Source: Algoriphagus aquimarinus
Lineage (GTDB): Bacteria > Bacteroidota > Bacteroidia > Cytophagales > Cyclobacteriaceae
Direction of reading: 5' to 3'
DNA length: 64,000 nucleotides
NCBI RefSeq assembly: GCF_900112005.1
Contig: NZ_FOKK01000007.1
Span: 62,001-126,000 of the forward strand
Part shown: piece by piece, positions 62,871-64,000 of the stretch
Numbering within the stretch: the stretch's first letter is position 1
Layout: each line of letters begins with the position of its first letter
Position numbers and translations under genes: made by a program
The notes under the pieces: generated by a model
Told to the model about the DNA's origin: nothing
What the model saw: the letters and a program-made list of their open reading frames with translations, nothing else
Databases searched by the model: none

Positions 62871-62976
62871 TGACCTCAATTATAAATTTGAACATATTCT
62901 AGAGTGCTTTTCCCTCTTAACTGGTAGAAAAGCGGATATACATATTAATTTATTATAAATATATGACTTTCAAGAG

Positions 62977-64000
62977 TCAGTACTTTTCAGGGAAATTCTT
63001 TTCAAAATCTGTCTCATTCACCCAGCCAGCGTTCATTTTTTCACCATTCATGAAGCGATTGTAAAAATCATTGGAAGCCGCGCCCGAATACGGATACTCA
63101 TCAAAAATATATCCCTTGCCAAACATTCTAGGATCCTTTTGCTGTTTTAACTCTTGAAACAAACGCTCTTTCAACTGCTCTTTGATCACTTGATATTCTG
63201 GATGGATTGCCAGATTTTGCATAGCAAAGGGATCTGAAATTCGCTTGAAAAGCTCTTCTGTCTGTCTTTTTCCAAAAGCCAAATCCCAGTTCTTAGAAGT
63301 TTTATTAGCTCTCCGATCATTTAGAATCTGAGTTTTAGTTGGACTTCCATCCGTATTCAAATAGCCTGTTTCAGGATTCCCTGCTGGCCATCTGTCTGTT
63401 TCAAAATTGTGTAAATACACATAGTCAGTCGTGACTATACCACGAATAGGATATCCTTGATCATCCGGCCTTCCTACATCGTGACGTTCTTTTCCTATGA
63501 GCACATGATTTCTTACTGGATCTACTTGTCCGGAATTTTCACTTTTAAAAATATCCATGAAACTTCGGCCTGTAATGGCAGCCATTTTCACAGAGTCTGT
63601 AGGTACTTGAGCTGCTTCTAAAAAAGTAGGCGTGAAATCAATGAAGCTGATAAAGTCCTCAATCACCCTACCCGATTTAGTAATTCCTTCTTGCCACATG
63701 ACCGCGAGCGGAAGATGGTTGGAATACTCATATTCCTGACCTTTGATTCTCGGAAAAGGCATTCCATTATCTGCAGTTACGACTATGATCGTATTGGATA
63801 ATTCCCCACGTCTTTCCAGTTCATCTATCATCTTTTGAAGATGCTGATCGAAATATTCAATTTCGTAGGCATAATCCAGCATATCTGCACGAACTGAATC
63901 CGTGTCTGGCCAGAATGGCGGCACCTCATCTATATCGCCCAGTTTCTTGTTCCCTTTGGTTAAGCCAGACTGAAATTCATAGGCACGATGTGGTTCAGTA
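62977..64000 (-). CDS. Sulfatase (partial, runs off right edge)
   Basis: The frame is open from the right edge (codons for [12 protein letters not shown] near 63963-63996) to TAA at 62977, giving 340 residues of the C-terminal part. Metal-site motifs visible are VTADNGMPF (Asp, Asn) and [19 protein letters not shown] (Lys, His). The formylglycine motif lies outside the window. The arrangement and the early part resemble heparan N-sulfatase/S1 sulfatases. It is the most upstream visible gene of the sulfatase cluster on this strand. Confidence 0.9.
   Translation of the reverse strand, partial: TEPHRAYEFQSGLTKGNKKLGDIDEVPPFWPDTDSVRADMLDYAYEIEYFDQHLQKMIDELERRGELSNTIIVVTADNGMPFPRIKGQEYEYSNHLPLAVMWQEGITKSGRVIEDFISFIDFTPTFLEAAQVPTDSVKMAAITGRSFMDIFKSENSGQVDPVRNHVLIGKERHDVGRPDDQGYPIRGIVTTDYVYLHNFETDRWPAGNPETGYLNTDGSPTKTQILNDRRANKTSKNWDLAFGKRQTEELFKRISDPFAMQNLAIHPEYQVIKEQLKERLFQELKQQKDPRMFGKGYIFDEYPYSGAASNDFYNRFMNGEKMNAGWVNETDFEKNFPEKY

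Noticed and set aside
62906..62933. Inverted repeat GCTTTTC / GAAAAGC as a terminator of the third sulfatase.
   Set aside because: The 14-nt loop is long and no T tract follows on the minus strand.
1..64000. tRNA, rRNA, CRISPR arrays, insertion sequences or prophage genes.
   Set aside because: No T-loop-like GGTTCGAATC blocks with matching stems, no spaced direct repeats of CRISPR type, and no transposase or phage motifs were recognised.

Overview
This window comes from a member of the Bacteroidota, most likely order Cytophagales in the neighbourhood of Algoriphagus/Cyclobacteriaceae. The placement is an inference from gene content: a GLPGLI protein beside an outer-membrane barrel receptor, a TamA-like lipoprotein, a bacterial histone H1-like protein, DUF2911, YceI and GlcG/HbpS proteins, and many secreted sulfatases. 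AT-rich DNA (about 40% GC by eye), start codons without Shine-Dalgarno sequences, and TAnnTTTG-like -7 promoter elements agree with it. No rRNA, tRNA, CRISPR array, IS element or phage gene was recognised. The window reads as chromosomal backbone with accessory surface and catabolic clusters.

Layout. (1) 1-8230, all minus strand: a surface polysaccharide operon transcribed right to left. It starts with a winged-helix regulator carrying a degenerate nucleotidyltransferase-like domain, followed by an SLBB export protein, UDP-glucose dehydrogenase, a NeuD/PglD acetyltransferase, a Wzz chain-length protein, and aminotransferase and acetyltransferase genes of a WbpE/WbpD-type diacetamido-uronate pathway; it runs off the left edge. 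A palindrome overlaps its putative promoter and a weak terminator-like hairpin follows the regulator gene. (2) 8342-20775: mostly single genes (small membrane protein, penicillin acylase family, DUF2911 lipoprotein, membrane-anchored EEP hydrolase, RND/MMPL transporter, thyA, S9 peptidase, Lrp/AsnC regulator). (3) 21008-27015: a SUF Fe-S cluster operon sufB-C-D-S-E-T plus a bacilliredoxin, then citrate synthase and an acyl-CoA-binding protein. (4) 29019-34697: rRNA/tRNA methyltransferase plus a BASS transporter on the minus strand, divergent from TamL-hemF-PAP2. (5) 35146-41304: envelope proteins (an unknown secreted protein, an OmpA fusion, an OprO/P porin coupled to a BamA-like barrel), then a 59-residue histone H1-like gene.

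(6) 41838-50275: a Tat-exported Gfo/Idh/MocA oxidoreductase, a GlcG/HbpS protein, YceI, and a compact unit in which a GLPGLI protein and an outer-membrane receptor are divergent from a histidine kinase and OmpR-type response regulator. Three TTAAC half-sites at exact 10-bp spacing sit between the two arms, the best candidate here for a dedicated, self-contained sensory and outer-membrane system. (7) 50652-57102: a class C beta-lactamase-like hydrolase followed closely by a D-amino-acid-oxidase-like protein, an M28 peptidase, a YdeI-like protein, and a Crp/Fnr regulator beside a DJ-1/PfpI lipoprotein. (8) 57274-64000: three sulfatases (one cut by the right edge), a phosphodiesterase-type hydrolase and a DUF481 protein, which suggests breakdown of a sulfated glycan.

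Start codons were often moved inward from the longest open frame when the extension was unlikely or overlapped a neighbour; alternatives are given in the entries. Residue positions were counted by hand, and family assignments rest on motifs rather than database searches.
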